A stretch of DNA of 64,000 nucleotides from Embleya hyalina. Its GTDB lineage: Bacteria > Actinomycetota > Actinomycetes > Streptomycetales > Streptomycetaceae. The position numbers and the translations under genes were made by a program. Positions 9,875 to 17,878 of the stretch are shown piece by piece. A model generated the notes under the pieces. The model searched no databases and was not told the DNA's origin. It saw nothing but the letters and a program-made list of their open reading frames with translations. The stretch lies in contig NZ_BIFH01000021.1 of NCBI RefSeq assembly GCF_003967355.1, forward strand, positions 154,103 to 218,102, given 5' to 3'. How positions within the stretch are numbered: position 1 is the first letter of the stretch; each line of letters starts with the position of its first letter.

Positions 9875-9962
9875 GCCGAGTTCGGCGCGGTCGGCGGGTC
9901 GGGGGCGGCCCGGTCGGGCACGGTCGTGAGGGCGGCTCGCGGGTTCTCGAAGGAATGGTGCG

Positions 9963-10463
9963 TCAGTCGGCCGGGTGGAAGTCGTACGGGAGTTCGTCGT
10001 AGACGTAATAGACGCAGTCGGCGCCCGGTGCGCATTGGCCCCAGTGCACGGCCTTGCCCAGGTAGGACAGGAAGTCGCCCGCGCCGACGCGGTGGCGCTT
10101 GTGGCCCTCGACGTTCCAGAGCACGGTGCCCGAGACGCCGACGACGTGTTCGGGGCTGGTGTGCCAGTGGGGGGCGAAGCGGGTGCCCGCCGCGAGCGTG
10201 AACATCGCCTCGGACGGGCCGGTCCTCGGGTCGCCGGCGAGTTGCACGTACGTGCAGCCGGCCAGGCCCTCGCACGGGGTGCCGACGCCGGGGCGGTGGT
10301 GGTGGTAGACGACCTTGTCGCGGCCCGTGGGCGTGGCGTCGGCCGCGGCCGAGGCGACGCTGCCCACGGTGAGGGCCGGGGCGAGGGCCAGGGCGGCCAG
10401 GAGGGCCCGGTTCCGCCGGTGACGTGTCCCTGTCCGTGGACGCGTCGTACGCGTTCGTGGCAT
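9963..10463 (-). CDS. Secreted cupin-domain protein
   Basis: A 166-residue protein with an N-terminal signal peptide: a basic region to about residue 20, a hydrophobic core (LLAALALAPALTVGSV) and an AxA-type cleavage site near residue 40. The mature part is a single cupin barrel. Motif 1 shows RFAPHWHTSPEHVVGVSG (metal-binding His/His/Glu-like spacing) and motif 2 lies around DFLSYLGKAVHWGQC. Cysteines near residues 63/70 and 143/150 could form disulfides outside the cell. GAGGAG precedes ATG 10463. The enzymatic activity, if any, is unknown. A 38-bp palindrome upstream suggests tight repression. Confidence 0.78.
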   Translation of the reverse strand: MPRTRTTRPRTGTRHRRNRALLAALALAPALTVGSVASAAADATPTGRDKVVYHHHRPGVGTPCEGLAGCTYVQLAGDPRTGPSEAMFTLAAGTRFAPHWHTSPEHVVGVSGTVLWNVEGHKRHRVGAGDFLSYLGKAVHWGQCAPGADCVYYVYDELPYDFHPAD

Positions 10464-10501
10464 GACGACTCCTCGAGAGTACGCAGGCCCGAAACGGTAT
10501 T

Positions 10502-10539
10502 CGGACCGTGGTCCGCTTAATTTAGCGGACTGCGGTCCG
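10502..10539. promoter_or_regulatory. 38-bp near-perfect palindromic operator upstream of the cupin gene
   Basis: The segment reads CGGACCG..GTCCGCT..AGCGGAC..CGGTCCG, symmetric about 10520/10521 with only a few mismatches and an AT-rich centre (TTAATTTA). It ends with an inner GTCCGC/GCGGAC pair and an outer CGGACCG/CGGTCCG pair, as expected for two dimers of a TetR-type repressor. It is 39 bp upstream of the cupin start. No regulator gene lies beside it. Confidence 0.6.
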
Positions 10540-10559
10540 TTTGTCTTCGTCGTGGTGCG

Positions 10560-10973
10560 TCATTCGAGGGGTCGGCCCGGTCGGGGTCGGCCGAAGAGCA
10601 GGTCGTAGCCCGGTGGAAGTTGCAGCAGCAGGCGGTTCATCAGGTCTTCGCCGGCGGCGTCGGCCACCACGCTCAGCACCGCCCCGACGTCCCACTGGGC
10701 GGTCTCGTCGGTGGCACCGTCGATCCAGGCGCCGGTCGCGCGGACGAAGCGCTCCGCGCTGAGCGGTTCGTGCGCCGGGAGCGGGTTGAGCAGTACCAGC
10801 GCGCAGGTCTCCGGCAATCGCGGGGCCAGTTCGGCACGTTCGCCGCCGACCAGATGGGCGCCCAGGAGGGCGAGTACGACACGGATGGCGCGTTCGGCCT
10901 CTTCGGGCGAGGAGTATTCGCCCCGTTCCCGGACTGCCGCGAGGAATGGTTCCCATCGCATCGGCATGTGCAT
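10560..10973 (-). CDS. DUF2267-family protein
   Basis: A 137-residue, largely helical protein. MRWEPFLAAVRERGEYSSPEEAERAIRVVLALLGAHLVGGERAELAPRLP matches the pattern of DUF2267, in which a helix pair of unknown function is often repeated (second half: AERFVRATGAWIDG...). ATG 10973 is preceded by AGGAAAAGAAGG; ATGs at 10967 and 10961 are alternatives. The open frame extends upstream through low-complexity sequence that is unlikely to be translated. No partner gene clarifies its role. Members are often found in stress-related actinobacterial loci. Confidence 0.72.
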   Translation of the reverse strand: MHMPMRWEPFLAAVRERGEYSSPEEAERAIRVVLALLGAHLVGGERAELAPRLPETCALVLLNPLPAHEPLSAERFVRATGAWIDGATDETAQWDVGAVLSVVADAAGEDLMNRLLLQLPPGYDLLFGRPRPGRPLE

Positions 10974-11735
10974 CGGACCTTCTTTTCCTATCGGTCTGCG
11001 GTGCTCGGGGCCGCCGGCGGGCACGGGGCGCGGGTGCCTCGGAGCCTCGTTCGGCCCGGGTCGGCGCACGCGTCTTCGGGGCGGGAGCGGCGCGCCCGGG
11101 GTGTCGGGAAACCCCGGGGCCGGTCGCTCCGGGGCTTCCGCTCACGGAGCGGGTGCGTGCGGATGCGCATCGGTATGCGCGCGCCTCCTCGGGTCTCCGA
11201 CGCGCACGGGGGTGGCCCCATCTATTTAACTCTCCACCTGACGCCGGCATGAACATCCACGACATATCGGTCTGGATCGTGCCGCCGAGCACCGCGCCGG
11301 TGTCGTCGCTCCCGGCCGCGGATTCACGCCCACCGGTCTTCGGTGGCGGGACGTGACCGGCCGCCTGCCGTCGGTCGTGGGTTCGAGCGGTCCCGGGGTG
11401 CGCCGGGTCTTCCCGTGAAGCTCGTTCGGGTGTGCGCGGGTGTTCATGTGCCGGACATCGGTCGCCGGCCTACTGAGCCGAACCGTTTGGCCAACTCGAC
11501 TTCTGCCTGGAGTACTTCCGTGCCCACCACCCGTGGCCGCGACATACCGGTCCCCGCCGGTCGCGCGGCCGCGCTCGGGCACGGGTCGGGCATGGCGTGC
11601 GATTGCCGAGTGGTGGTCCTACGCGGCGCCGCCTGCCGGAACGTTCTCGGCTGAGTCTCCCCGAGTCGGTGTGCCGCACCACCCGGATGTCCTCGTACCA
11701 CTGCCACCTCCCCGTACCGGAAAGGAATCGACGAC
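10974..11735. other. 762-bp intergenic region without a supportable gene
   Basis: It holds the upstream regions of the DUF2267 gene (minus) and the nuclease-fold gene (plus). Frames across it are short or low-complexity. One possible remnant reads LGGTIQTDMSWMFMPASG on the minus strand near 11240-11290, but it has no recognisable family. A small hairpin (8-bp stem CCCGGGGT/ACCCCGGG, 11095-11118) is present. Nothing else stands out. Confidence 0.5.
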
Positions 11736-13172
11736 ATGTCTGGGAGCTCGCTCACCCTTGTGCGCCCCACCGCGCCGAAGGAGGGTGATCAACTGACCTT
11801 CCGCTTCGCCACCGACGCGCCGCACCCGAAGAACTGGGTCGGGGTGTACGACGGCGCCCGCGTACCGGGCAACGGGGCTTCGCTGGTCTGGAAGTACGTC
11901 ACCACCGCCGAGGGCGAGGTGACCCTGGAGACCCAGGGGCTCACCGACGGGCCGTACACCGCCTACCTGTTGGCGGAGGACGGCTACGCGATCCTCGCGC
12001 GGAGCGCGCCGTTCGGCTTCGCGGCCCGGCCGGTGCCGCCGCGGCCCCGGTTCGCCGTCGACACCGTCACCACCTCGGCGGTGGTGGCGGGGGAGGCGGC
12101 CGTGGTGCGGTTGGCGGGCCTGTGGACCACGGCCGACGGGCGCCAGAACGGTCGGGGCGTCACGTTCCGGGCCCGCGGCGGCGACGGCTGGCTGAGCGTC
12201 GGCGCCGACGGCACCGTCACGGCCAAGGCCCCGCGCGCCGGCACGCACCGCCCCGGCGTGCTGACCGTCGAGGGCCGTGACGGGGCGACCGGGGCCACGT
12301 CGCAGGTCGCCGTCCAGGTGCCGGTGCGGCGCAACCCGCGCGGCATCGTGTTGAAGGTGGCCACCCTCGACGCCTGGGACGCGGGTCGGCACGTGGACGG
12401 CGCGCTCACCAAGCTGCTCCGACTCGTGCTCATCCAGGGCCTGGACGTGCTCGCCCTCCAGGACACCGGCGGCACGCTGGGTACTTCGCTGGCCGAGGCG
12501 CTGGGGTGGGCGGTGTACGAGGACCCGGGAGGGCTCGCGCTGATCAGCCGGTATCCGCTCGCCGACCCGCGTCCGGAGGGCCCGGATCTACCCGCGATCG
12601 CGGCCACGGTGCGGGCGCCGGGCGTGCGCGCCGTACGGGTGTGGAACGCGCGCCTGGACGAGGGCGACTACGGGCCGCTCGGGATCCGGCGGGGGCGCAC
12701 CCCCGCGCAGGCGGAGGCGGCCGAGTGGGCGAGCCTGCGCTACCGGCAGGCGCAGAACCTGGTCGCCGCGATGGCCCCGGACCTGGGCGCGGCCCGGGAC
12801 ACCCCGGTGCTGCTCGCCGCCGCGCTGTCCTCGCCCTCGCACCTGGACTGGACGGTGCGGACCGCCGGCAGCCACGGCACGACCGGCCCGGTGCGCTGGC
12901 CGGTCACCCAACTGCTCGACCAGGCCCGCCTCGTCGACGTCTTCCGGGCCGCGCACCGCGATCCGGTCCGCGAGCCCGGCAACACCTGGTCGCCGGTGGA
13001 CCCGGCCCAGCCCCAGGACCGGATCGACGCGCTGTACACGGCCGGGCCGCTGTCCGCCGACGAGGCGCACATCCTGGTCACCGGCTGGCCCAAGCCGATC
13101 CCGGACACGGCCGCGAACGGCTGGCCCAGCGACCATGCCGCCGCCGTGGCCACCTTCGGCGTCCGCGCCTGA
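11736..13172 (+). CDS. Endonuclease/exonuclease/phosphatase-fold protein with degenerate active site
   Basis: A 478-residue protein without a signal peptide. Residues 1-95 form a beta-rich domain (WVGVYDG...GPYTAYLLAEDGYAIL) like those preceding secreted phosphoesterases. Residues 100-200 form an Ig-like linker. Residues 205-478 follow the EEP (DNase I-like) fold, including PQDRIDALYT and the terminal SDHAAAV histidine motif. Two usual catalytic motifs are altered: LQE is LQD (about residue 242), and GDFNxPSH is replaced by AAALSSPSH. This suggests weak or lost hydrolase activity. AAAGGAAT precedes ATG 11736. It is followed 38 bp later by an exported phospholipase C, so the two may be cotranscribed. 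Confidence 0.7.
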   Translation: MSGSSLTLVRPTAPKEGDQLTFRFATDAPHPKNWVGVYDGARVPGNGASLVWKYVTTAEGEVTLETQGLTDGPYTAYLLAEDGYAILARSAPFGFAARPVPPRPRFAVDTVTTSAVVAGEAAVVRLAGLWTTADGRQNGRGVTFRARGGDGWLSVGADGTVTAKAPRAGTHRPGVLTVEGRDGATGATSQVAVQVPVRRNPRGIVLKVATLDAWDAGRHVDGALTKLLRLVLIQGLDVLALQDTGGTLGTSLAEALGWAVYEDPGGLALISRYPLADPRPEGPDLPAIAATVRAPGVRAVRVWNARLDEGDYGPLGIRRGRTPAQAEAAEWASLRYRQAQNLVAAMAPDLGAARDTPVLLAAALSSPSHLDWTVRTAGSHGTTGPVRWPVTQLLDQARLVDVFRAAHRDPVREPGNTWSPVDPAQPQDRIDALYTAGPLSADEAHILVTGWPKPIPDTAANGWPSDHAAAVATFGVRA

Positions 13173-13210
13173 CTGCCCGTCAATTCCCTTTCCCGAAAGG
13201 TCGCTTCGCC

Positions 13211-15217
13211 ATGACCGAGTTCAGCCGCCGCTCCTTCGTGGGGGCCTCCGCGGCCGTCGGCGCGGCCGGCGCGGTGGGTCTCACCGCGACGCCCGCGCAG
13301 GCGGATCCGGATCCGGCCGTGGACGCCGCCCGCCGGCCCGCGCCGGGCAGCATCAAGGACGTGCGCCACGTGGTGATCCTGATGCAGGAGAACCGCAGCT
13401 TCGACCACTACTTCGGCGCCCTCGCGGGCGTGCGGGGCTTCGCCGACCGGCAGGGGCTGGTCCTGCCGGGCGGCGGCGACGTGTTCCGCCAGCCGCACCC
13501 GGGCCGCACCGACGGCGGCTACCTGCTGCCGTACCGGATGGACTCCACCAAGTACAACGCGCAGAACGCCGGCGGCCTCCCGCACGACTGGACCACCGGG
13601 CACACCGCGGTCAACAACGGCGCGCAGAACCGCTGGGTGGCGGCCAAGGGCGAGCGGTCGATGGGCTACTTCACCCGGGAGGACATCCCGTACCAGTACG
13701 CCCTCGCCGACGCGTTCACCGTCTGCGACGCGTACTTCACCTCGCTCAACGGGCCCACCGACCCGAACCGGCTCTACCTGTGGTCGGGCACGGCGGGTCC
13801 CGGTCGGGACGGCACCACGGGGCCGTGGATCGACAACACCCCGGTGACGGACAACCCGGTCGCCGACTGGACCACCTACGCCGAGCGGCTGTCCGCCGCC
13901 GGGGTGAGCTGGCGGGTGTACCACAACCCGAGCAAGGACGAGCGCTACGGCGACTACGACGACAACGGACTGTCGTACTTCAAGCAGTTCCACGCCTTCG
14001 CCAAGGACGACCCGCGGTACGTGAACGCGATGACCAAGTGGGACCTGGGCGCGTTCGACGCGCACTGCAAGGACGGTACCCTGCCGACGGTCTCCTGGCT
14101 GGTCGCGCCGTATCTGTTCAGCGAACACCCCGACGCGGGGCCGAACTACGGGGCGCACTGGGTGAACACGGCGCTGCGGTCGCTGTTCGCCAACCCCGAG
14201 GTGTGGAAGCACACCGTGTTCCTGCTGATGTACGACGAGAACGACGGCTACTTCGACCACGTGGTGCCGCCGATGCCGGAGCCGGGTACGCCCGAGGAGT
14301 TCGTCGGCGGGCGGCCGATCGGTCTCGGGTCGCGGGTGCCGCTGTGGGTGGTCTCGCCGTGGAGCCGGGGCGGGCGGGTGAACTCGCAGGTGGCCGACCA
14401 CACGTCGGTGCTGCGCTTTCTGGAGACGGTGACGGGGGTCGCGGAGCCCAACATATCCGCGTGGCGGCGCACCGTCTGCGGCGACCTGACCTCGTGCTTC
14501 GACTTCGCCGGGCCCGACTTCACGATCCCGGCGCTGCCGGACACGAACGAGCTGATCGCGAAGGCGGACGCGGCCAAGGCGCTGCCCGGCGTGCGGTTGC
14601 CCGAGCCCGGCGCCCAGCAGGTGCCGGTCCAGGAACCCGGCTACCGGCCGCATCGGCCGCTGCCGTATCGGCCGTGGGCGGACGCGACCGTGGACCGGGG
14701 CACCGGTCGGGTGGTCTGCACGCTGACCAACGAGGGCACGGTGGGCTACCACTTCACCGTGTTCCCGAACATCGCGCTGCCCTTCGCCGGCACGCCGTTC
14801 ACGGTGGCGGCGGGCAAAAGCGCGACCTACGTGTGGGAGGCGGCGGGCACGGACGGCGCCTACGACTTCAGCGTGCACGGGGCGGACGGCTTCGTGCGCC
14901 GCTTCGCCGGCACCGTCGTGCGCGAGCCGCAGCGCGACATCGCGGTGCCGTCGGTCCGGGCCACGCTGCGCGGGCGCCGGCCGGACTCGGCCCGGCTCGA
15001 CCTGCGGCTGGGCAACGACGGCGACACGGAGGTCCGCTTCACCATCACCCCGAACGACTTCGGCGGCACCGCCCGCGAACACTGGGTCGGCCCGCGCGCC
15101 CACGACTCGGTCTCCTGGCCCACCGACGAACACGGCCGCTACGACATCACGATCACCGCCCCCGACGGCTTCACCCGCCGCTACGCCGGCACGGTCCACC
15201 CCTCCGACCGCGACTGA
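13211..15217 (+). CDS. plcC: Tat-exported phospholipase C (phosphoesterase family PF04185)
   Basis: A 668-residue extracellular phosphatidylcholine-type phospholipase C. The Tat signal RRSFVGASAAVGAAGAVG sits at residues 6-23, with AQA cleavage near 30. The catalytic phosphoesterase domain (about 45-460) shows HVVILMQENRSFDHYFG, the metal/nucleophile region seen in acid-phosphatase-like PLCs, plus SLNGPTDPNRLYLWSG, LLMYDENDGYFDHV and GLGSRVPLWVVSPWSRGG. Two C-terminal DUF756-type beta domains follow (about 490-575 and 580-668), each ending in a DGFxRRxAGT pattern. This is the full-length bacterial architecture. A GAAAGG motif precedes the ATG. Hydrolysis of phospholipid to phosphate head group and diacylglycerol is expected. 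Confidence 0.9.
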   Translation: MTEFSRRSFVGASAAVGAAGAVGLTATPAQADPDPAVDAARRPAPGSIKDVRHVVILMQENRSFDHYFGALAGVRGFADRQGLVLPGGGDVFRQPHPGRTDGGYLLPYRMDSTKYNAQNAGGLPHDWTTGHTAVNNGAQNRWVAAKGERSMGYFTREDIPYQYALADAFTVCDAYFTSLNGPTDPNRLYLWSGTAGPGRDGTTGPWIDNTPVTDNPVADWTTYAERLSAAGVSWRVYHNPSKDERYGDYDDNGLSYFKQFHAFAKDDPRYVNAMTKWDLGAFDAHCKDGTLPTVSWLVAPYLFSEHPDAGPNYGAHWVNTALRSLFANPEVWKHTVFLLMYDENDGYFDHVVPPMPEPGTPEEFVGGRPIGLGSRVPLWVVSPWSRGGRVNSQVADHTSVLRFLETVTGVAEPNISAWRRTVCGDLTSCFDFAGPDFTIPALPDTNELIAKADAAKALPGVRLPEPGAQQVPVQEPGYRPHRPLPYRPWADATVDRGTGRVVCTLTNEGTVGYHFTVFPNIALPFAGTPFTVAAGKSATYVWEAAGTDGAYDFSVHGADGFVRRFAGTVVREPQRDIAVPSVRATLRGRRPDSARLDLRLGNDGDTEVRFTITPNDFGGTAREHWVGPRAHDSVSWPTDEHGRYDITITAPDGFTRRYAGTVHPSDRD

Positions 15218-15229
15218 CCGGCCCGCCTT

Positions 15230-15258
15230 CCCCGGCCCCGGGTGTGCCGGGCCCGGGG
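15230..15258. terminator. Terminator hairpin after phospholipase C
   Basis: A 12-bp stem with one mismatch (15230-15241 with 15247-15258) and a 5-nt loop lies 13 bp downstream of the phospholipase stop. Confidence 0.55.
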
Positions 15259-15290
15259 GAGGGCGGCCCAGGATCGGCCTCGGATCGTTT

Positions 15291-15304
15291 TTGAACATGT
15301 TCAA
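15291..15304. promoter_or_regulatory. Perfect 14-bp palindrome upstream of the epimerase gene
   Basis: TTGAACATGTTCAA is fully symmetric and lies in an AT-rich patch 41 bp before the start of the TIGR01777-type gene. This is the size and position expected of a TetR-like operator. No regulator is adjacent. Confidence 0.5.
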
Positions 15305-15345
15305 CTTTTCCGACCAGAGTTGGCCCCTCGGATCGAGGGGGTTCG

Positions 15346-16296
15346 ATGAAGGTGGTCATTCCCGGTGGCACCGGGCAGGTGGGTGGGATCCTGCGGCGGG
15401 CCCTGGCGGCCGCGGGACATGAGGTGACGGTGTTGTCCCGGCGGGCCGCGGGGGCGGGGGAGATTCGGTGGGACGGGGAGACGCTCGGGGACTGGGTCGA
15501 GGCCCTGGACGGTAGCGATGTGGTGATCAACCTGGCCGGGCGCAACGTCGGTTGCCGCTACAGCGACGCCAACCTGCAGGAGATGATGGACTCGCGGGTA
15601 CGGTCCGCCCGGGTCGTCGGCGAGGCGATCGCGGCGGTGTCGCACCCGCCTCGGGTCTGGCTGCAGGCGAGTACCGCCACGATCTACGCGCACCGCTTCG
15701 ACGCGGCCAACGACGAGACGACCGGCGTCATCGGCGGCGCCGAACCCGGGGTGCCGGATTACTGGGCGTTCAGCGTCGACATCGCCAAGTGCTGGGAGCG
15801 GGCCCAGGAGCAGGCGTACACCCCGCACACCCGCAAGGTGGCGTTGCGCTCGGCGATGGTGATGAGCCCCGATCGGGGCGGGGTGTTCGACGTACTGCTG
15901 TGGTTGGCCCGGCTCGGGCTCGGCGGGTCGGTCGGGGGCGGCGCGCAGTACGTGTCGTGGATCCACGAGCGGGACTTCGTGCGCGCCGTCGAGTTCCTGA
16001 TCGAGCGGGACGACCTGGCCGGGCCGGTGAACCTCGCCGCGCCCGAGCCGCTGCCCCAGCGGTCCTTCATGCGGGCGTTGCGGGACGCGTGGGGGATGCC
16101 GATCGGGGTGCCGGCCACGAAGTGGATGGCCGAGATCGGCGCCTTCGCGCTGCGCGTCGACACCGAACTCCTCCTCAAGAGCCGCCGCGTCGTGCCCGCC
16201 CGCCTCCGGGCCGCCGGCTTCGCCTTCGACCACCCCACCTGGCCCGAAGCCGCCAGGACCCTGACCCACCAGGTCCGCACCACCCGTACCGGCTAG
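15346..16296 (+). CDS. TIGR01777-family NAD(P)-dependent epimerase/dehydratase
   Basis: A 316-residue Rossmann-fold protein. It begins MKVVIPGGTGQVGGILRRAL, the nucleotide-binding glycine motif with Pro in place of the more common Thr/Ser before GGTG. DVVINLAGRNVGCRYSDANLQEMMDSRVRSAR is typical of the TIGR01777 subgroup, and the C-terminal DUF1731 region includes MRALRDAWGMPIGVPATKWM and RRVVPARLRAAGFAF. The usual YxxxK is not obvious: DYWAFSVDIAKCWE has Trp/Phe where Tyr is expected, so the chemistry is uncertain. The gene is monocistronic, with a palindromic operator upstream. Confidence 0.8.
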   Translation: MKVVIPGGTGQVGGILRRALAAAGHEVTVLSRRAAGAGEIRWDGETLGDWVEALDGSDVVINLAGRNVGCRYSDANLQEMMDSRVRSARVVGEAIAAVSHPPRVWLQASTATIYAHRFDAANDETTGVIGGAEPGVPDYWAFSVDIAKCWERAQEQAYTPHTRKVALRSAMVMSPDRGGVFDVLLWLARLGLGGSVGGGAQYVSWIHERDFVRAVEFLIERDDLAGPVNLAAPEPLPQRSFMRALRDAWGMPIGVPATKWMAEIGAFALRVDTELLLKSRRVVPARLRAAGFAFDHPTWPEAARTLTHQVRTTRTG

Positions 16297-16345
16297 GGAA
16301 CCGGTGTCCGGCGCATTCCGGAACGTCTCGGCAGGGGTGCCGGGG

Positions 16346-16362
16346 GAGCCCGCCGCGGGCTC
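16346..16362. terminator. Hairpin between epimerase and MarR genes
   Basis: GAGCCCG (16346-16352) and CGGGCTC (16356-16362) form a perfect 7-bp stem with a 3-nt loop between two convergent genes. It is probably a weak bidirectional terminator. Confidence 0.45.
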
Positions 16363-16401
16363 GGCCGGACGGTCGGGAGGGTGGTGTGCGCGGCGCGCCC
16401 G

Positions 16402-16863
16402 TCAGGGCCGGTTCGGGGTGTGCGACGTCGCGGTCGGGGGATGGTCGGCAAGGAGCGCGGCGATGCGTACGAGCGCGTCCCGGTCCTGCGCCGTCAGGCG
16501 ATCCAGGAGGTGTCTGCGCACCGCGCCGGCATGGACCGGTCGGGCCTGGTGGAGCATGGCGCGTCCGTGATCGGTGAGCACCACAGTGGTTCCGGTCGGT
16601 CCCTTCTCGCGCAGCACCAGGCCGCGTTCGGTCATGCGCGTCAACTGGTGGGACATCGCGCCCTTGGTCAGTTGCATGGACGCGGTCAGGGCCTGCTGGC
16701 CGAGGGCCCCGCCGTGGTCGTCGAGTCGGTAGACGACGCCGTAGTCGGCGCCGGACAAACCGGTACCGGCGGTGATGTCGGTGACGACCCTGCGGGTGAC
16801 CACCATGCCCAGGGTCTTGCAGGCGTGCCACACCGCGAGGTCTTCGCTGCCGAGTGAATGCAT
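16402..16863 (-). CDS. MarR-family transcriptional regulator
   Basis: A 153-residue regulator. N-terminal helices carry DLAVWHACKTLGMVVTRRVVTDITAGTGLSGADYGVVYRL. The winged helix-turn-helix covers about residues 55-105 (QQALTASMQLTKGAMSHQLTRMTERGLVLRE), with the wing arginine/aspartate motif in VLTDHGRAMLHQARPVHA. The C-terminal helix closes the dimerisation domain. ATG 16863 is chosen because it directly follows the operator region; in-frame ATGs further upstream lie inside the operators. It is divergent from an SDR gene, with two palindromic sites between them, so it very probably controls both itself and the SDR. Confidence 0.86.
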   Translation of the reverse strand: MHSLGSEDLAVWHACKTLGMVVTRRVVTDITAGTGLSGADYGVVYRLDDHGGALGQQALTASMQLTKGAMSHQLTRMTERGLVLREKGPTGTTVVLTDHGRAMLHQARPVHAGAVRRHLLDRLTAQDRDALVRIAALLADHPPTATSHTPNRP

Positions 16864-16874
16864 GGGGCCAGCAT

Positions 16875-16892
16875 AGGTTGCCATGGCAACCT
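16875..16892. promoter_or_regulatory. MarR operator 1 (perfect 18-bp palindrome)
   Basis: AGGTTGCCATGGCAACCT is fully symmetric. It sits between the divergent MarR and SDR starts, 11 bp from the MarR ATG. Confidence 0.72.
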
Positions 16893-16908
16893 CGTCCGTG
16901 ATTCCCTT

Positions 16909-16924
16909 GGTTGCCATGACAACC
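16909..16924. promoter_or_regulatory. MarR operator 2 overlapping the SDR start codon
   Basis: GGTTGCCATGACAACC matches operator 1 except at one base, with centres 33 bp apart (about three helical turns). The internal ATG (16916-16918) is the likely SDR start, so repressor binding would cover it. Confidence 0.68.
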
Positions 16925-17644
16925 ACAGTGATCGTGACGGGCGGATCCGGCGGCATCGGCCGCGCGGCATGCCAACGTCTGGCGGGGCAGGGCTGGAACG
17001 TCGCCCTGGCCTATCACCGCGGCGCGCGACAGGCCGCCGAGATCGCGTCCGGGATCGAACGGGCGGGCGGATCGGTGCTCACCATCCGAGCCGACGTCAC
17101 CCGACGACGCGAGGTGAGCGCCCTGTTCGACCGCACCTGCGAGACGTTCGGCCACGTCGACGCCCTGGTCGCGTGCGCCGGTACCAGTGTCGTCCGGTCC
17201 ATCGCCGACAGCGACGACGACGTCGTCGCCGAGCAGATCAACGTCAACCTCCTCGGTACGCTGCACACGTTGCAGGAAGCGGCCACCCGCCTCCGCCCCG
17301 GCGGCGCCATCGTCACCGTCTCCTCCGCCGCCGTCCCGATCGGCATCCCGGGCTTCGGCGCGACCCTCGCGGCCAAGGCCGGCGTCGAAGCGCTGACCCG
17401 GGTGTCGGCCAAGGAACTGGGATCACGCGGCATCCGGGTCAACGCCGTGGCCCCGGGGCTGCTGGACACCCCGACATTCCGCGCGGGCAAGACCGAGCGG
17501 GACCTCCGGCGATTCGCGGCCCGGGTACCCCTGGGGCGCCTCGGCGACTTCCGGGAGGCCGCGGCGGCCATCGCCTACCTGCTCGGCCCCGACGCGTCCT
17601 GGGTCAACGCGCAGATCCTGCGCGTCAACGGCGGATATCCCTAG
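16916..17644 (+). CDS. SDR-family protein lacking the catalytic tyrosine
   Basis: A 242-residue short-chain dehydrogenase/reductase fold. The cofactor motif TGGSGGIGRA lies at about residues 8-17, the NNAG equivalent is ACAGTS, and Ser137 is in TVSSAAV. At the tyrosine position, 13 residues after that serine, there is Thr150 (FGATLAAKAG), while Lys154 is kept. Loss of the proton-donating Tyr argues against ordinary carbonyl reduction. The C-terminus IRVNAVAPGLLDTP and the end motif LRVNGGYP are otherwise classical. ATG 16916 gives the usual MTTTVIVTGG start and may be translated from a leaderless message; ATG 16883 would add 11 residues. It is controlled with the divergent MarR gene. Confidence 0.78.
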   Translation: MTTTVIVTGGSGGIGRAACQRLAGQGWNVALAYHRGARQAAEIASGIERAGGSVLTIRADVTRRREVSALFDRTCETFGHVDALVACAGTSVVRSIADSDDDVVAEQINVNLLGTLHTLQEAATRLRPGGAIVTVSSAAVPIGIPGFGATLAAKAGVEALTRVSAKELGSRGIRVNAVAPGLLDTPTFRAGKTERDLRRFAARVPLGRLGDFREAAAAIAYLLGPDASWVNAQILRVNGGYP

Positions 17645-17878
17645 ACCCGTCGACGACCGGATCCCGAACCCGCCCCGACCCCCCGGTCGTCCGCCGGATG
17701 TGTGTTCGATTCGGACATCGAGGGCAAACGACCGGAGCGTGGTCGAGTCGGTGCGCGGCCGAAGCGGGATCCCGGCCGGCTTCTTTGGCCGTGAGTGCAA
17801 CTGATCGGGGCAGTCTCAGCGTTGATGAACATGACGCACCGTTTCGGGGCGTCGCACCATTCACAGTCAGGAGAGGCC

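Noticed and set aside
10946-11356. Several overlapping short frames in the 11-kb intergenic region
   Set aside because: They are low-complexity, overlap each other on both strands and lack ribosome binding sites or known families.
12740-15304. An 854-residue open frame on the minus strand opposite the phospholipase C gene
   Set aside because: It is antisense to a well-supported gene, has repetitive Arg/Gly/Val/Asp composition and no family motifs. Such frames are expected in very GC-rich DNA.
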